Shown here: positions 51,873 to 61,414 of the stretch, one piece after another | Layout: each line of letters begins with the position of its first letter | Numbering within the stretch: the stretch's first letter is position 1 | From: Paenibacillus urinalis | Lineage (GTDB): Bacteria > Bacillota > Bacilli > Paenibacillales > Paenibacillaceae | DNA length: 64,000 bases | NCBI RefSeq assembly: GCF_028747985.1 | Contig: NZ_CP118108.1 | Coordinates: 2,671,501 to 2,735,500, forward strand | Direction: 5' to 3' | Position numbers and translations under genes: made by a program | Notes under the pieces: model-generated | What the model saw: the letters and a program-made list of their open reading frames with translations, nothing else | The model's database searches: none | Told to the model about the DNA's origin: nothing

Positions 51873-54269
51873 ATGATTAAGCAATATACAGATCAAGCAG
51901 AGACATGGTACCTGCAGTCCGAACAGAAGGCGGCAGCGTATTTTGAACTTCTACAGCAGCAAGTATCCGATAAGAGTTATGTATCTGCGCTGACGGATGA
52001 TTTCAAAGTGTGGAAGAAGAAGCATATTCATCGACGTTCGATATGGTCTTTTTTTTCGCAGAGCAATCAGAAGATGGATGCCAGCAATTATCATAAATAC
52101 CTATCTTACTTGAATATAACGGGTAAATTAGACGATTATTTAAATCGCAGTGTATCTTATTTTTACTTAAGAGATATGGGCAAATATCTGGATTCTCCGG
52201 ATACCGAGCATAAGGTGCAGCAGATGGTGACCACGATTAAACGTCATTTGATTGAACCGAAGAATAGTCAGGAGAAGGGAAATTCACAACCGGATTTCGT
52301 GAGCTTGGCATCTTTTTATCGGTGGGCTCAGAAGGAAGGGGTTGAGCCGGCAGCTATTTGGGTGATGAATAAGCTCAGCAGCGTCTCCTCCCACATCCCT
52401 GAGCAGATGAATGCAGAGCAAGCTCAGCGCAAGCTGATTAAGATTATATTTGGCGTTGTGATGCACGTTCTGGATGATATGGAGGGCGATACACTGCCTG
52501 CAGAACGGGCAAGGAGAATTGATGAAGCATTAAGACTCGGATATTCCTATGGCCTGACTTATCCTTACATTGACGATCTGCTCGATTCCGAGACGTTAAG
52601 CATACAGGAGAAGGAGAGGTACGCTCATTTTATTCGAACGGCACTGCTTACAGGAAAAGTCCCTGCACTACATATACAAGAATGGTCAGGAGCTAATGCA
52701 AAACTCATTGAATTTATTCATTCTGAGCTTAAGGAAGCATTTGATTATATTAAAAATTATCAACGGCCTGAGTCGATAAATACTTTTTTTGAGCAATCCT
52801 ATGTGTTCTTTGAGTCTCAGGACATTGACCGTGTAAAAAGCCTTGAGTACACAAGCTACACCAATGAAGAGCTGTACCTACCTGTCATTCTCAAATCTTC
52901 CTCGTCCCGGCTCATTGTTCGTTCCGTCATCAGTGCTCCTGAGGATGAAGGATTTGATTATCGAACCTTTTACTATGGGATCTACAATCAGCTGGCGGAT
53001 GATTTCGCGGATATGTTCGAAGACTTAGAGGATGGAGCGGTTACGCCATATACGTACTATCTAACACACCGGGATCATAGAACAGATTTGGTTAACCCTT
53101 TTGAGTTATACTGGGCGGTGATCTCGAACCTGATTCACAATGTATACAAGTCTGATCCGAAGACGAGAGAAGTGATATTAGATCGGGCCATTAATGGTTT
53201 GAAGCGCTGCAAGAAGCGTGTCGGTCAACAAAAATACAATGAAATCATGCAGATTTTTTCTTCCGGGCATCCGGAGTTTAACCAGCTCATTCAGTACATG
53301 GTGGACAAAGCAGAAGACGTTGACTTCTTCGACAAATTGCTGCGAGATGAGATGCTGAGCGTGATGAAGCATGATCAATCCGAGAAAGAAAAGTTTCTAG
53401 AGACGCTAAACTCAGCTCAGAACGAAATTAATCGTGTGCTTGAGATCACGAAGCCTGAACACATCTCTCCGATGAAGGAGCCGCTCATCGATGCTGCCAA
53501 CTACAGTCTTGAAGGAGGAGGCAAGCGTCTGCGCCCGCTGCTAGCCTGGGTTATGGGTGTTAATGAATATGGTCTGGAGTATCCTTCCCTTGTCCCGCTC
53601 CTTCGATCGCTGGAGTATATGCATACGGCTTCCTTGATCTTCGACGATCTTCCATCACAGGATAATGCGGCTACCCGCAGAGGGCGGGCTACACTGCATG
53701 AGGTGCACAGCAGCGCTACAGCAGAGTTAACCGGTCTGTTCCTAATTCAAAAAGCCACAGAGGAGCAAACCTCCCTGCATCAATTCGATCCAGCTTCGGT
53801 GCTCTCCCTGATTCAGTACTCCTCCCAAAAGGCAGGGGAAATCTGTATGGGGCAAGCGATGGACTTGAATTCCAAGGGGAAGCCGCTGACACTTGCGGAG
53901 CTTGATATGATCTGTTTCTACAAAACAGGGATTGGATTTGAAGCCTCCTTGGTGATGCCGGCAATTCTTGCTAAGGCGAATGAAGCTGAAGTGAATCTGC
54001 TCAAAAAATACGCTTACCATGCAGGTATTGCCTTTCAGATTAAGGATGATCTGCTTGACGTCGAAGGGGATGTAGAGGCACTAGGAAAGCCGATCCAACA
54101 GGATGTTGAGAATAATAACTCCACCTTTGTCACTGTGCTAGGTAAGGAAGGTGCCAGCAAGATGATGTGGGACCATTATTGCAACGCTATTGAAGCTCTT
54201 AATGAGATGCCGAAGAAGACAGATTTTCTGAAGCATTTGCTCGACTACATTATTAATCGGAACAATTAA
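51873..54269 (+). CDS. Large two-part isoprenoid-synthase fusion protein
   Basis: A 798-residue protein. Residues ~520-798 are a trans-prenyl diphosphate synthase: GGGKRLRPLLAW, first Asp motif IFDDLPSQDNAATRRG (DDx4D) near 590, and second motif QIKDDLLDVEGD near 723, all intact, so farnesyl- or geranylgeranyl-type synthesis is expected. Residues 1-~510 match nothing I know but are all-helical in look, with acidic motifs VLDDMEGD (~200), YIDDLLDSE (~234) and LADDFADMFEDLEDG (~375), reminiscent of a second isoprenoid synthase/terpene cyclase fold. It may be a bifunctional terpene enzyme, or the extra part may be non-catalytic. RBS GAGGTTAG; no neighbouring terpene gene. Confidence 0.8.
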   Translation: MIKQYTDQAETWYLQSEQKAAAYFELLQQQVSDKSYVSALTDDFKVWKKKHIHRRSIWSFFSQSNQKMDASNYHKYLSYLNITGKLDDYLNRSVSYFYLRDMGKYLDSPDTEHKVQQMVTTIKRHLIEPKNSQEKGNSQPDFVSLASFYRWAQKEGVEPAAIWVMNKLSSVSSHIPEQMNAEQAQRKLIKIIFGVVMHVLDDMEGDTLPAERARRIDEALRLGYSYGLTYPYIDDLLDSETLSIQEKERYAHFIRTALLTGKVPALHIQEWSGANAKLIEFIHSELKEAFDYIKNYQRPESINTFFEQSYVFFESQDIDRVKSLEYTSYTNEELYLPVILKSSSSRLIVRSVISAPEDEGFDYRTFYYGIYNQLADDFADMFEDLEDGAVTPYTYYLTHRDHRTDLVNPFELYWAVISNLIHNVYKSDPKTREVILDRAINGLKRCKKRVGQQKYNEIMQIFSSGHPEFNQLIQYMVDKAEDVDFFDKLLRDEMLSVMKHDQSEKEKFLETLNSAQNEINRVLEITKPEHISPMKEPLIDAANYSLEGGGKRLRPLLAWVMGVNEYGLEYPSLVPLLRSLEYMHTASLIFDDLPSQDNAATRRGRATLHEVHSSATAELTGLFLIQKATEEQTSLHQFDPASVLSLIQYSSQKAGEICMGQAMDLNSKGKPLTLAELDMICFYKTGIGFEASLVMPAILAKANEAEVNLLKKYAYHAGIAFQIKDDLLDVEGDVEALGKPIQQDVENNNSTFVTVLGKEGASKMMWDHYCNAIEALNEMPKKTDFLKHLLDYIINRNN

Positions 54270-54308
54270 ATTAGAAATACAAGAACGAAGCTGTATAGAA
54301 CTTAACAG

Positions 54309-54342
54309 CAGGGTCGGCGAATAAACGCCGGCTCTTTTTTTA
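54309..54342 (+). terminator. Intrinsic terminator after the fusion protein
   Basis: Nine-bp stem (54311-54319 with 54326-54334, two wobbles), then seven T. Confidence 0.85.
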
Positions 54343-54361
54343 TTATTCAAAATGATGCCTC

Positions 54362-54389
54362 ATTCCTTGTGATTGTAATCACAAGGAAT
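54362..54389 (+). promoter_or_regulatory. Perfect FNR-type box
   Basis: A 28-base perfect palindrome (two 13-base arms, centre 54375/54376) containing TGTGATTGTAATCACA, i.e. TGTGA-N6-TCACA, the FNR/CRP-family consensus of B. subtilis FNR. A GATAAT -10 (54403-54408) would start RNA near 54416, placing the box centre at about -40 to -41, the activating class II position. It serves the hemerythrin-PAS gene at 54452. Confidence 0.75.
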
Positions 54390-54451
54390 CATCTTGGCTA
54401 ATGATAATTTGAGATTAGATTCATTAGGAAACTTGTATAGGAGTGAGAGAT

Positions 54452-55708
54452 ATGAGTGAATTGATTAACAATCGTGAGATCAAAGAAGCTGTCGGCCATT
54501 CTAAGCGGATAAGTATGCTGAGAGAAATCATTTTGGATCTGCATCATGGGAAGAGTGCCGAGGAGGTAAAGGCAAGATTTAATTCGGCTGTTGGAGAAAT
54601 TTCAGTTAGTGAAATATCAGAGCTTGAGCGGGTGCTCATGGAGGAGGAAGGCATTCCGGTCAGCGAAGTACAACGTTTATGCAGTGTACATGCCGCCGTA
54701 TTTAAAGGTTCAATCCAAGATATTCACAGACCTAGCTCTCCAGAGGAGCAGCCAGGGCATCCCGTGCATACCTTCAAAATGGAAAATCGAGAAATCGATC
54801 AGCTGGTTAATTTTAATATTGCGCTGCATCTGGATCATTTTCTCAAAGATCAGTATGAAAGCAATCGTCTCAAATTGCTAGAGGATCTTAGTCTCCTGTA
54901 TGATGTCGACAAGCATTACAGCCGGAAAGAGAATTTGCTCTTTCCTTTTTTAGAGAAATATGCGATATACGGACCCACTAAGGTGATGTGGGCTGTTGAT
55001 GATGGCATTCGAATTGGGATTAAAGAACTCAAAGCCAAATTAACAGATTTCGATGGCAATACGGAGATGTTCTTAGGTCTCGCCGAACGAGTCATGAAAG
55101 AAGTTACCGAGATGATCTATAAGGAAGAACATATATTACTGCCGATGGCCTTAGACAAATTAACAGAGGATGAATGGCTTCAGATCGCAGCACAAAGTGA
55201 TGAAATCGGTTATTGCCTGATTGTACCAGATCGTAAGTGGATTCCTGAAAGGGCGACTGAACCCGGAGCAGCAAGCATGGAAGGCGAGCATGAGACGTTA
55301 CAAGAAGGTTATGTTCGAATGAGTACAGGTGTGTTATCCGTAAAACAGATGGAAGCACTGATGAATCATCTGCCTGTGGATCTGACTTTTATTGATGAGA
55401 ATGATATCGTCCGATATTTCTCACACGGTAAAGAACGGATTTTTGCGCGCACCAAAGCAGTGATCGGCCGAACGGTTCAAAATTGCCATCCCCCGCAAAG
55501 TGTGCATGTAGTGAACCAACTATTGGATGATTTCAAAGCAGGGAATAAGGATGTTGAAGATTTCTGGATACCGGTCAAAGACAAATTTGTATATATTCGA
55601 TATTTCGCAGTAAGGGATGAAGAAGGTACCTATCTGGGAACGCTCGAATTCACGCAAAATATTAAACCAATTCAAGAGCTTACAGGATCAAAGCGGATCT
55701 TATCTTAA
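54452..55708 (+). CDS. DUF438-hemerythrin-PAS protein
   Basis: A 418-residue cytoplasmic protein in three parts: a DUF438 domain (ELINNREIKEAVGHSKRISMLREIILDLHHG ...), a hemerythrin HHE domain at ~110-265 (FNIALHLDHFLKDQYESNRL, DVDKHYSRKENLLFPFLEKY, YKEEHILLPMAL carry iron-binding His and Glu), and a PAS-like domain at ~290-410 (LSVKQMEALMNHLPVDLTFIDENDIVRYFSHG). Such proteins are thought to handle O2, NO or iron-sulphur repair under oxygen limitation. Start ATG 54452 is 7 bases after TAGGAG. FNR box upstream. Confidence 0.92.
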   Translation: MSELINNREIKEAVGHSKRISMLREIILDLHHGKSAEEVKARFNSAVGEISVSEISELERVLMEEEGIPVSEVQRLCSVHAAVFKGSIQDIHRPSSPEEQPGHPVHTFKMENREIDQLVNFNIALHLDHFLKDQYESNRLKLLEDLSLLYDVDKHYSRKENLLFPFLEKYAIYGPTKVMWAVDDGIRIGIKELKAKLTDFDGNTEMFLGLAERVMKEVTEMIYKEEHILLPMALDKLTEDEWLQIAAQSDEIGYCLIVPDRKWIPERATEPGAASMEGEHETLQEGYVRMSTGVLSVKQMEALMNHLPVDLTFIDENDIVRYFSHGKERIFARTKAVIGRTVQNCHPPQSVHVVNQLLDDFKAGNKDVEDFWIPVKDKFVYIRYFAVRDEEGTYLGTLEFTQNIKPIQELTGSKRILS

Positions 55709-55728
55709 TTATGAGGAGTGTGGCGAAG

Positions 55729-56070
55729 TTGATTAGAACAAACCTGAAGCAATATCAAGAATATCAGGAGCATAAATTTACAAAACGGATCATTAACAAG
55801 GAGAAAGAAAATGTTATCTTCTTACTGAACTTCAGTCCTGGTGCAGAGCTGCCAGCTCATCGGCATCCGAATGCGAACGTCTACATTTTGGTGCTGAATG
55901 GAGAAGGTGTCATCACAAGTGATGGAGCTGACGTGTTGGTAAAATCGGGTGATGTGATCCACATCGATGGAGAAGAGATGCTGTCATTTCAAAACGGTGC
56001 AGAGTCCTACTCTAGCTTGTATGTCGTCCTTACCAAAATCCCGGATGAACAATATGGTTTCAATATCTAA
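55729..56070 (+). CDS. Cupin-domain protein
   Basis: A ~113-residue single cupin: FSPGAELPAHRHPNANVYILVLNGEGVIT carries motif 1 (HxH...E-like) and GDVIHIDGEEMLSFQN motif 2. Start TTG 55729 lies 10 bases after GAGGAG; the ATG at 55711 precedes that site. It follows the hemerythrin gene by 20 bases, so it is probably in the same FNR-controlled operon. Ligand unknown. Confidence 0.82.
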   Translation: MIRTNLKQYQEYQEHKFTKRIINKEKENVIFLLNFSPGAELPAHRHPNANVYILVLNGEGVITSDGADVLVKSGDVIHIDGEEMLSFQNGAESYSSLYVVLTKIPDEQYGFNI

Positions 56071-56268
56071 CGGGTTTCTTTCTGAATTTAAAATGTAAAA
56101 TAACACTTTTGGATCTAAAGGACTTTCTGCATGTTTTTTGGTAAACTTAGGAGTAAGCATTTGAGCTTTGATACAGTTCAATGCGAGATGCACTTGCGGA
56201 TAAGTTTGACTTTGCCGTAAACAATACAGAAGTGGTGTTTTCATTTTGATGAGAATATAGGTGACAAG

Positions 56269-57741
56269 ATGACAAATATGAATGCAAGCAAGGATGCAGG
56301 CTGGAACTTTGATCAGAGCTATTCCCGACTGCCGAATCTGCTATATAAACCTACAGAACCTTCTAAAGTTAAAGCTCCAAGCATTGTTATATTAAACAAA
56401 CCGCTGGCGAAGTCACTGGGGTTAAATCCAGATTTGTTAAACAGTGAGGAAGGCGCAGCCATTCTCGCAGGCAATATCCTCCCCGAGGGAGCTTTACCCA
56501 TCGCTCAGGCGTATGCTGGACATCAATTCGGGCACTTCAACATGCTTGGGGACGGCCGAGCCATTCTGTTAGGAGAACAATTGACACCAGACGGTGAGCG
56601 TTTAGACATTCAGCTAAAAGGAGCGGGAAGAACGCCCTTCTCCAGAGGCGGTGATGGCAGAGCGGCGCTCGGACCGATGCTGCGAGAATACATTATTAGT
56701 GAAGCTATGCACGGGCTTGGAATAGCCACAACACGCAGTCTTGGCGTTGTCGCAACCGGTGAACCTGTGTATCGTGAGAGCGTGCTGCCTGGCGCAGTAC
56801 TCACCCGTGTTGCAGATAGTCATCTTCGTGTCGGAACCTTCCAATTTGTGAGAAATTGGGGGAGTATAGAGGATCTGCGAGCACTGGCTGATTATACTTT
56901 AATTAGGCATTATGCTGATGTAGAGCAGGATGAAGGACGATATTTGAATCTCCTGAAGAAAGTGGTGGAACAACAAGCATCACTCATCGCCAAATGGCAG
57001 TTGGTCGGCTTTATTCACGGGGTTATGAATACGGACAATATGGCCCTGAGCGGAATTACGATCGATTACGGTCCGTGTGCCTTTATGGATACATATGACA
57101 CGGCAACCGTATTCAGCTCCATCGATCGAGAGGGCCGCTATGCATATGGCAATCAGCCTCAGATCGGAGCTTGGAACTTGGCACGTTTTGCTGAAACGCT
57201 GCTCCCCCTCCTGCACGAGGATGAAGCTGCAGCCGTGAAGATGGCCGAAGAGACATTATCGGAATATTTCAGCTTATTTCATCAGAACTGGTTGTCGGGT
57301 CTACGATCTAAGCTCGGTATATTTAATGAAGAACCAGAAGATGAGGCTTTAATAGCTGAACTGCTGGAAATGATGCAAGAGCATCAGGCGGATTATACGA
57401 ATACCTTCCGTGCATTGACTTTGAATCAACTGGCTGGTCAAGTCATGTTTGATACGCAAGAGTATAAGGAATGGCATTCCAAATGGCAGAAGCGTCTAGA
57501 GCGGCAAGAAGAGAGCAAGAATGAGACTCAAGCATTAATGAAGAGAAATAATCCTGCCGTAATCCCTCGGAACCATAGAGTAGAGGAAGCGCTGGAAGCC
57601 GCCGTAGAGGATGAAGATCTGTCCGTGATGGAGCAGTTATTGGAGGTTCTAGCTGATCCGTATGCCTATTCCAAGGAACAAGAGGAATATGCCATACTGC
57701 CTCCGAAGGATTGTGCTTATCAAACCTTTTGCGGGACTTAA
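56269..57741 (+). CDS. selO: Protein adenylyltransferase SelO (YdiU)
   Basis: A 490-residue pseudokinase-fold enzyme that transfers AMP from ATP to proteins. Motifs: [73 protein letters not shown] and a conserved C-terminal Cys in YQTFCGT. Length fits bacterial SelO. RBS AGGTGA before ATG 56269. The 198-base gap before it shows no complete gene; a 22-codon frame at 56181-56249 ([16 protein letters not shown]) is protein-like but unsupported. Ends at its own terminator. Confidence 0.95.
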   Translation: MTNMNASKDAGWNFDQSYSRLPNLLYKPTEPSKVKAPSIVILNKPLAKSLGLNPDLLNSEEGAAILAGNILPEGALPIAQAYAGHQFGHFNMLGDGRAILLGEQLTPDGERLDIQLKGAGRTPFSRGGDGRAALGPMLREYIISEAMHGLGIATTRSLGVVATGEPVYRESVLPGAVLTRVADSHLRVGTFQFVRNWGSIEDLRALADYTLIRHYADVEQDEGRYLNLLKKVVEQQASLIAKWQLVGFIHGVMNTDNMALSGITIDYGPCAFMDTYDTATVFSSIDREGRYAYGNQPQIGAWNLARFAETLLPLLHEDEAAAVKMAEETLSEYFSLFHQNWLSGLRSKLGIFNEEPEDEALIAELLEMMQEHQADYTNTFRALTLNQLAGQVMFDTQEYKEWHSKWQKRLERQEESKNETQALMKRNNPAVIPRNHRVEEALEAAVEDEDLSVMEQLLEVLADPYAYSKEQEEYAILPPKDCAYQTFCGT

Positions 57742-57797
57742 ATTTAGAATTATTTCACGAATGGATTCAAAATGCCGATATATATAGAATCAATGAG

Positions 57798-57838
57798 GAG
57801 CATGCATTTCACCTAATTGGTAAATGTGTGCTTTTTTA
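57798..57838 (+). terminator. Intrinsic terminator of selO
   Basis: Eleven-bp stem AGCATGCATTT (57799-57809) with AAATGTGTGCT (57822-57832), then six T. Confidence 0.85.
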
Positions 57839-57867
57839 TGTCCTGATCGCGAGAGGATGGGTAAACA

Positions 57868-58587
57868 ATGTTAATAGACAAGATCAGTGAGTTTGTTCTA
57901 TTGGAGAGTATGGTGATGATTCGGACGCGGGATCATACATTCGGAGGACGTATTACATATATTGATGGAGATGTGTTTGAAATTGCACTAAATGAGAACA
58001 AGAGGATCTCTCTCGGGGAATCCATAGGCATCACCATTTATGCAGAAGGATTGATTACCTTTGATACCTATCCTATCGGCCTTTATCGAAAACATATATT
58101 ATGTATTCTTCCTCCGCCGGTTCAGAAAAGATTCTTCCAGCGTCGCAAAGAAGTACTGCTGCCGGTACATCAGCTAACTTGTATTATTGAAAGAGAACTT
58201 AAGTCAGCAGATGCTGGATCGCTGAGCAATGAAACTGACTCTATAGGTGAAGTGAAAAATTTGAGCATGAGCGAGATCTTGTTTGCCGCAGGATCCGTTC
58301 TTGGACTTCAAAGAAATGATCGGGTTACCCTTCATCTTGGAGAGGATCTGCAGCTTCAAGCCGTTGTTCAGCATATCAAGCATAGCGGAGAGCAGCCACT
58401 CTATCTAGCTGAACTGCAAGAAGTTACGAAATCTGCGAAACAGACACTCAAGTCCTTAATGATCGGTCAATTAGCGATACATAGAAATGCACAAATTGAA
58501 TCGGAGCTTGAGATGGTAGATCATGATAACAAGTCAGACGAGATCAACTCTTACATATTTAACAATTATAGAGCAATTAAGAAATGA
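57868..58587 (+). CDS. Degenerate PilZ-like/YcgR-like protein
   Basis: A 239-residue protein. Residues ~10-70 resemble the YcgR-type N-terminal barrel (MIRTRDHTFGGRITYIDGDVFEIALNE). Residue ~90-95 carries FQRRKEVLLPV, placed where PilZ domains have the c-di-GMP-binding RxxxR, but the second Arg is missing. The rest is barrel-like with no D/NxSxxG. If it is a PilZ relative, it probably does not bind c-di-GMP. Single gene, function unknown; confidence is for being a real gene, the family is tentative. Confidence 0.65.
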   Translation: MLIDKISEFVLLESMVMIRTRDHTFGGRITYIDGDVFEIALNENKRISLGESIGITIYAEGLITFDTYPIGLYRKHILCILPPPVQKRFFQRRKEVLLPVHQLTCIIERELKSADAGSLSNETDSIGEVKNLSMSEILFAAGSVLGLQRNDRVTLHLGEDLQLQAVVQHIKHSGEQPLYLAELQEVTKSAKQTLKSLMIGQLAIHRNAQIESELEMVDHDNKSDEINSYIFNNYRAIKK

Positions 58588-58649
58588 TGCTTGTGAGATC
58601 GAATACAGCAGGTACTAAAATGAGTGATTTTCCTTCAAAACATGATGTT

Positions 58650-58690
58650 TTAAATATATAGGTTGGAGCATTCCAACCTATATTTTTGTG
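58650..58690. terminator. Bidirectional terminator
   Basis: Stem AAATATAGGTTGG with CCAACCTATATTT between the convergent PilZ-like gene and the TSUP gene. Confidence 0.85.
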
Positions 58691-58711
58691 TTTAACTTAG
58701 CTACCCAGTAG

Positions 58712-59506
58712 TTAGCTCTTGAACATTAACCGTATCGCTACGAAGATCAGTGCAATGGACAGGAAGCGCAGAATGACTCCTCCTGGCAGCTTCGATGCAA
58801 TTCTTGCTCCAAGCTGACTGCCGATGAGAGAACCTGCGGCCAGCCACAATAGTTTCATGAAATCGATATGTCCTAAGGCTAGGTGCGCAATACTTCCTGA
58901 CGTTGCAGAGATCAGGATCGATAAGCTGGAAGTGGCGGCAGCGATATGTGCTGGGAACGAGAGCAGCATGACCATCGTCGGTACCATGACAGAGCCTCCC
59001 CCGATGCCGAAGAAGCTGGATATGAATCCGACAACCAGTGCAATGGAGACGCCTGCCTTTAGATTGAATGAATAGGTATGTGTTGTTCCACTCGCATCAC
59101 TGAATGCTCGAGTAACCGTAGGCTTCAGTAATGAATTTTGTGATTTTTGCGGCTTTTTCAGTAGAAATAGCGCCATGCATAGTAGAAAAACACCCAGTGC
59201 CACGAAAAATCCCCGATTACTCACAATATTGGCCGTAAAGGCACCGAGAACAGAACCAGGGATCATGGCGACCGCGAATAATGTGCCACTCTTCATATCA
59301 ATTCTTCTCTGCTTCACATAAGCAATTGTGCTGGATAGTGATCCGAACACTAATACAGCTAGCGATGTACCGACAATCTCCGAGACAGGCATATCATAAG
59401 CGAAGGCAAGAAAAGGAACAATGATAAACCCTCCGCCCAGTCCAACGACCGCTCCGCATAATGAAGACAATACTCCGACAAGGAGCAGTACGACAATCTC
59501 AATCAT
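58712..59506 (-). CDS. TauE/SafE family (TSUP) permease
   Basis: A 264-residue protein with eight helices in two related halves: LLVGVLSSLCGAVVGLGGGFIIVPFL and the mirrored ALVVGFISSFFGIGGGSVMVPTMVML, the hallmark of the family. Members export sulfite, sulfonates or organic acids. Start ATG 59506 is 7 bases after GAAGAAGG; the longer frame to 59551 has no site. Substrate unknown. Confidence 0.9.
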   Translation of the reverse strand: MIEIVVLLLVGVLSSLCGAVVGLGGGFIIVPFLAFAYDMPVSEIVGTSLAVLVFGSLSSTIAYVKQRRIDMKSGTLFAVAMIPGSVLGAFTANIVSNRGFFVALGVFLLCMALFLLKKPQKSQNSLLKPTVTRAFSDASGTTHTYSFNLKAGVSIALVVGFISSFFGIGGGSVMVPTMVMLLSFPAHIAAATSSLSILISATSGSIAHLALGHIDFMKLLWLAAGSLIGSQLGARIASKLPGGVILRFLSIALIFVAIRLMFKS

Positions 59507-59658
59507 ATGTAAACCTTCTTCCGTGTGAATTAGCCAACCCTTATTGTACATGAATTACAAACCTTGCTCCATAATCCAGTCACATATGTATATAGGCAGA
59601 AATACTTTCGACTAAGAAAAATAAAAGAAATTACATAAGTGAAATGAGATGAATATAT

Positions 59659-59901
59659 TTGAAAGAAATTACCGAAATTGAAGCTCAAGCATATGGAGTC
59701 TATACGAAATTTGATCAGATGGACAATGGCGAGAGCAAATTCCGTTTAAACTGTTCTATGGACGGAAGCTCATATTGCAGGACGGTAATCCATACCGTTA
59801 AATACGGTCAGAGTTTATTTGAGCAGGATTGGTATGCTTCACCGGAGCTGGATGAGCTCACAAGAAGGATCAATCCCGAAGTGCGGTTCAAACTCCTCTA
59901 A
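59659..59901 (+). CDS. Small protein of unknown function
   Basis: 80 residues, acidic, no membrane segment, start TTG 59659 with a weak ribosome site (GAGATGA). It has two cysteines (NCSMDGSSYCRTVIHT). No recognised family. Own terminator supports a real transcript. Confidence 0.45.
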   Translation: MKEITEIEAQAYGVYTKFDQMDNGESKFRLNCSMDGSSYCRTVIHTVKYGQSLFEQDWYASPELDELTRRINPEVRFKLL

Positions 59902-59914
59902 GAAAGAATTGACT

Positions 59915-59944
59915 ATAACCGCGATCATCGCGGTTTATTTTTAT
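59915..59944 (+). terminator. Intrinsic terminator
   Basis: Palindromic stem AACCGCGAT/ATCGCGGTT then TATTTTT. Confidence 0.8.
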
Positions 59945-59989
59945 CCGTTATTTTTCTACCTTCTTACCGATGTTATTCTCCTTATCAGG

Positions 59990-60003
59990 TGTAAGCGCTT
60001 CTA
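59990..60003 (+). promoter_or_regulatory. cre-like site (CcpA) before the sugar ABC transporter
   Basis: TGTAAGCGCTTCTA matches the cre consensus TGWAARCGYTWNCW at 13 of 14 positions. It lies 41 bases before the lipoprotein start, fit for catabolite repression of sugar uptake. Confidence 0.65.
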
Positions 60004-60043
60004 TTAGAATGAGACTTAACATATTTAAGGGGGTTAGACATAC

Positions 60044-61357
60044 ATGAAGAAATGGAGTATTGTCCTTAGCTTGTGCTTGCTTATCTCGGTCATTGCTGCA
60101 GGATGCGGCGGAGGAAGTGGCACGAGTGGCAATAACGAAGATTCAGAGAAGGTGTCCATCACCATATGGCACAACTGGACAGGTCAGGATGCCAAAGCTG
60201 TAGCGATGCGAGGTATTATTGAGCAATTTAGATCTGATCATCCCAACATTGAAGTGATTGATGAAGGACTGCCATCCGATGGGCTGCGTACAAGACTCCG
60301 TACGGTAGCTGCCGCTGATGAAATGCCTGATCTTTTCGTCATGTGGCCGGATGCCATGACCAAGGAATTTGTTAAAGGGGATCTGCTTCAACCTATTAAC
60401 GAAGAACTTGACCAAAATCCGGAGTGGAAGGATAAGTTCATTCCCAATGCACTTGAAGGCTATACCGTGGATGGGAATATCTACTCTGTACCGATGAACC
60501 TTGCGCCAAGCTCTTTTATCTATTACAACGAAGCCTTGTTCAAAGAGCACGGGGTTAAGGTCCCCACCACTTGGGCGGAACTGGAGTCCGCGATTCAGAC
60601 ATTTAATGAAAAGGATGTCATTCCAATTGCACTTGGAAACAAAGCTAACTGGGTTGTTCAATCTACACTATTCAGCACACTTGCCGACCGGATTACAGGA
60701 ACAGAATGGTTCTTATCGGCGATCGAGCAGAGCGGTGCAAAATTTACAGATCCAGAGTTTGTAGAAGCATTGAATGTGCTCAAGAAGCTTGGAGACTCAG
60801 GTGCTTTTCAAGACGGCTTTAACAGCATCGATGAAACGCAAATGATGCAGCTCTATTTTCAAGGAAAAGCAGCGATGGTCATTAATGGCGGATGGGCCCT
60901 GGCTAATCTGGTGAATAATGCACCGGAAGAAGTGCTGAACCATACGCATATCACGATACTGCCCCCAATCGAAGGAGGGAAGGGCCAGGAGCAGGTAACC
61001 GCTGGAGTCGTCGGCACGGGCCTTGGTGTTAGCAAAAAGCTGACAGGCGAACGCAAAGAAGCAGCTATGGAGCTATTTTATGAATTAGCCGGTCCAGACG
61101 GTCAAAAAGCAACGCTTGAGAGCAGCACGCTCGTCAGCTATGACGTTGAACTGGATCGAAGCAAGGCTCATCCACTCTTTGTAGAACTGTATGAACTGAT
61201 GCAGGATGTCAAGATTACGCCTGTATATGATTCCAAGTTTGGCTCAGCCGCAACCGAAGTGGTCGACAATAGCCTGCAGGAGCTGTTGATGAACGGCAAT
61301 CCGGAAGAGGTTGCCCGTAAGATTCAGGATGCCCAGGCTGCAGCCGTTGGAAAATAG
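60044..61357 (+). CDS. Sugar ABC transporter substrate-binding lipoprotein
   Basis: A 437-residue lipoprotein: signal with lipobox IAAGC near residue 20, followed by the family 1 extracellular solute-binding fold (VSITIWHNWTGQDAK, PDLFVMWPDAM, YSVPMNLAPSSFIYYNEALFKEHG, FFQGKAAMVINGGWAL-like LYFQGKAAMVINGGWA). It delivers a sugar or oligosaccharide to the two permeases downstream. No ATPase is in this cluster, as common in Paenibacillus, where a shared MsmX-type ATPase serves many importers. Confidence 0.93.
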   Translation: MKKWSIVLSLCLLISVIAAGCGGGSGTSGNNEDSEKVSITIWHNWTGQDAKAVAMRGIIEQFRSDHPNIEVIDEGLPSDGLRTRLRTVAAADEMPDLFVMWPDAMTKEFVKGDLLQPINEELDQNPEWKDKFIPNALEGYTVDGNIYSVPMNLAPSSFIYYNEALFKEHGVKVPTTWAELESAIQTFNEKDVIPIALGNKANWVVQSTLFSTLADRITGTEWFLSAIEQSGAKFTDPEFVEALNVLKKLGDSGAFQDGFNSIDETQMMQLYFQGKAAMVINGGWALANLVNNAPEEVLNHTHITILPPIEGGKGQEQVTAGVVGTGLGVSKKLTGERKEAAMELFYELAGPDGQKATLESSTLVSYDVELDRSKAHPLFVELYELMQDVKITPVYDSKFGSAATEVVDNSLQELLMNGNPEEVARKIQDAQAAAVGK

Positions 61358-61358
61358 A

Positions 61359-61390
61359 ATAATCCCCTTCCCGATAGGGGAGGGGTATTC
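61359..61390 (+). other. GC-rich hairpin between lipoprotein and permease
   Basis: CCCCTTCC pairs with GGGGAGGGG around CGATA. There is no T-run, so it probably stabilises or partly attenuates the mRNA, allowing more lipoprotein than permease. Confidence 0.6.
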
Positions 61391-61414
61391 TCATTTAAAG
61401 GGAGTGTCAAAGCC

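Noticed and set aside
56181..56249. 22-codon protein-like frame before selO
   Set aside because: No ribosome site and too short to separate from chance; at most another decayed tail.
60143..60661. 172-codon minus-strand open frame
   Set aside because: Antisense to the lipoprotein gene.
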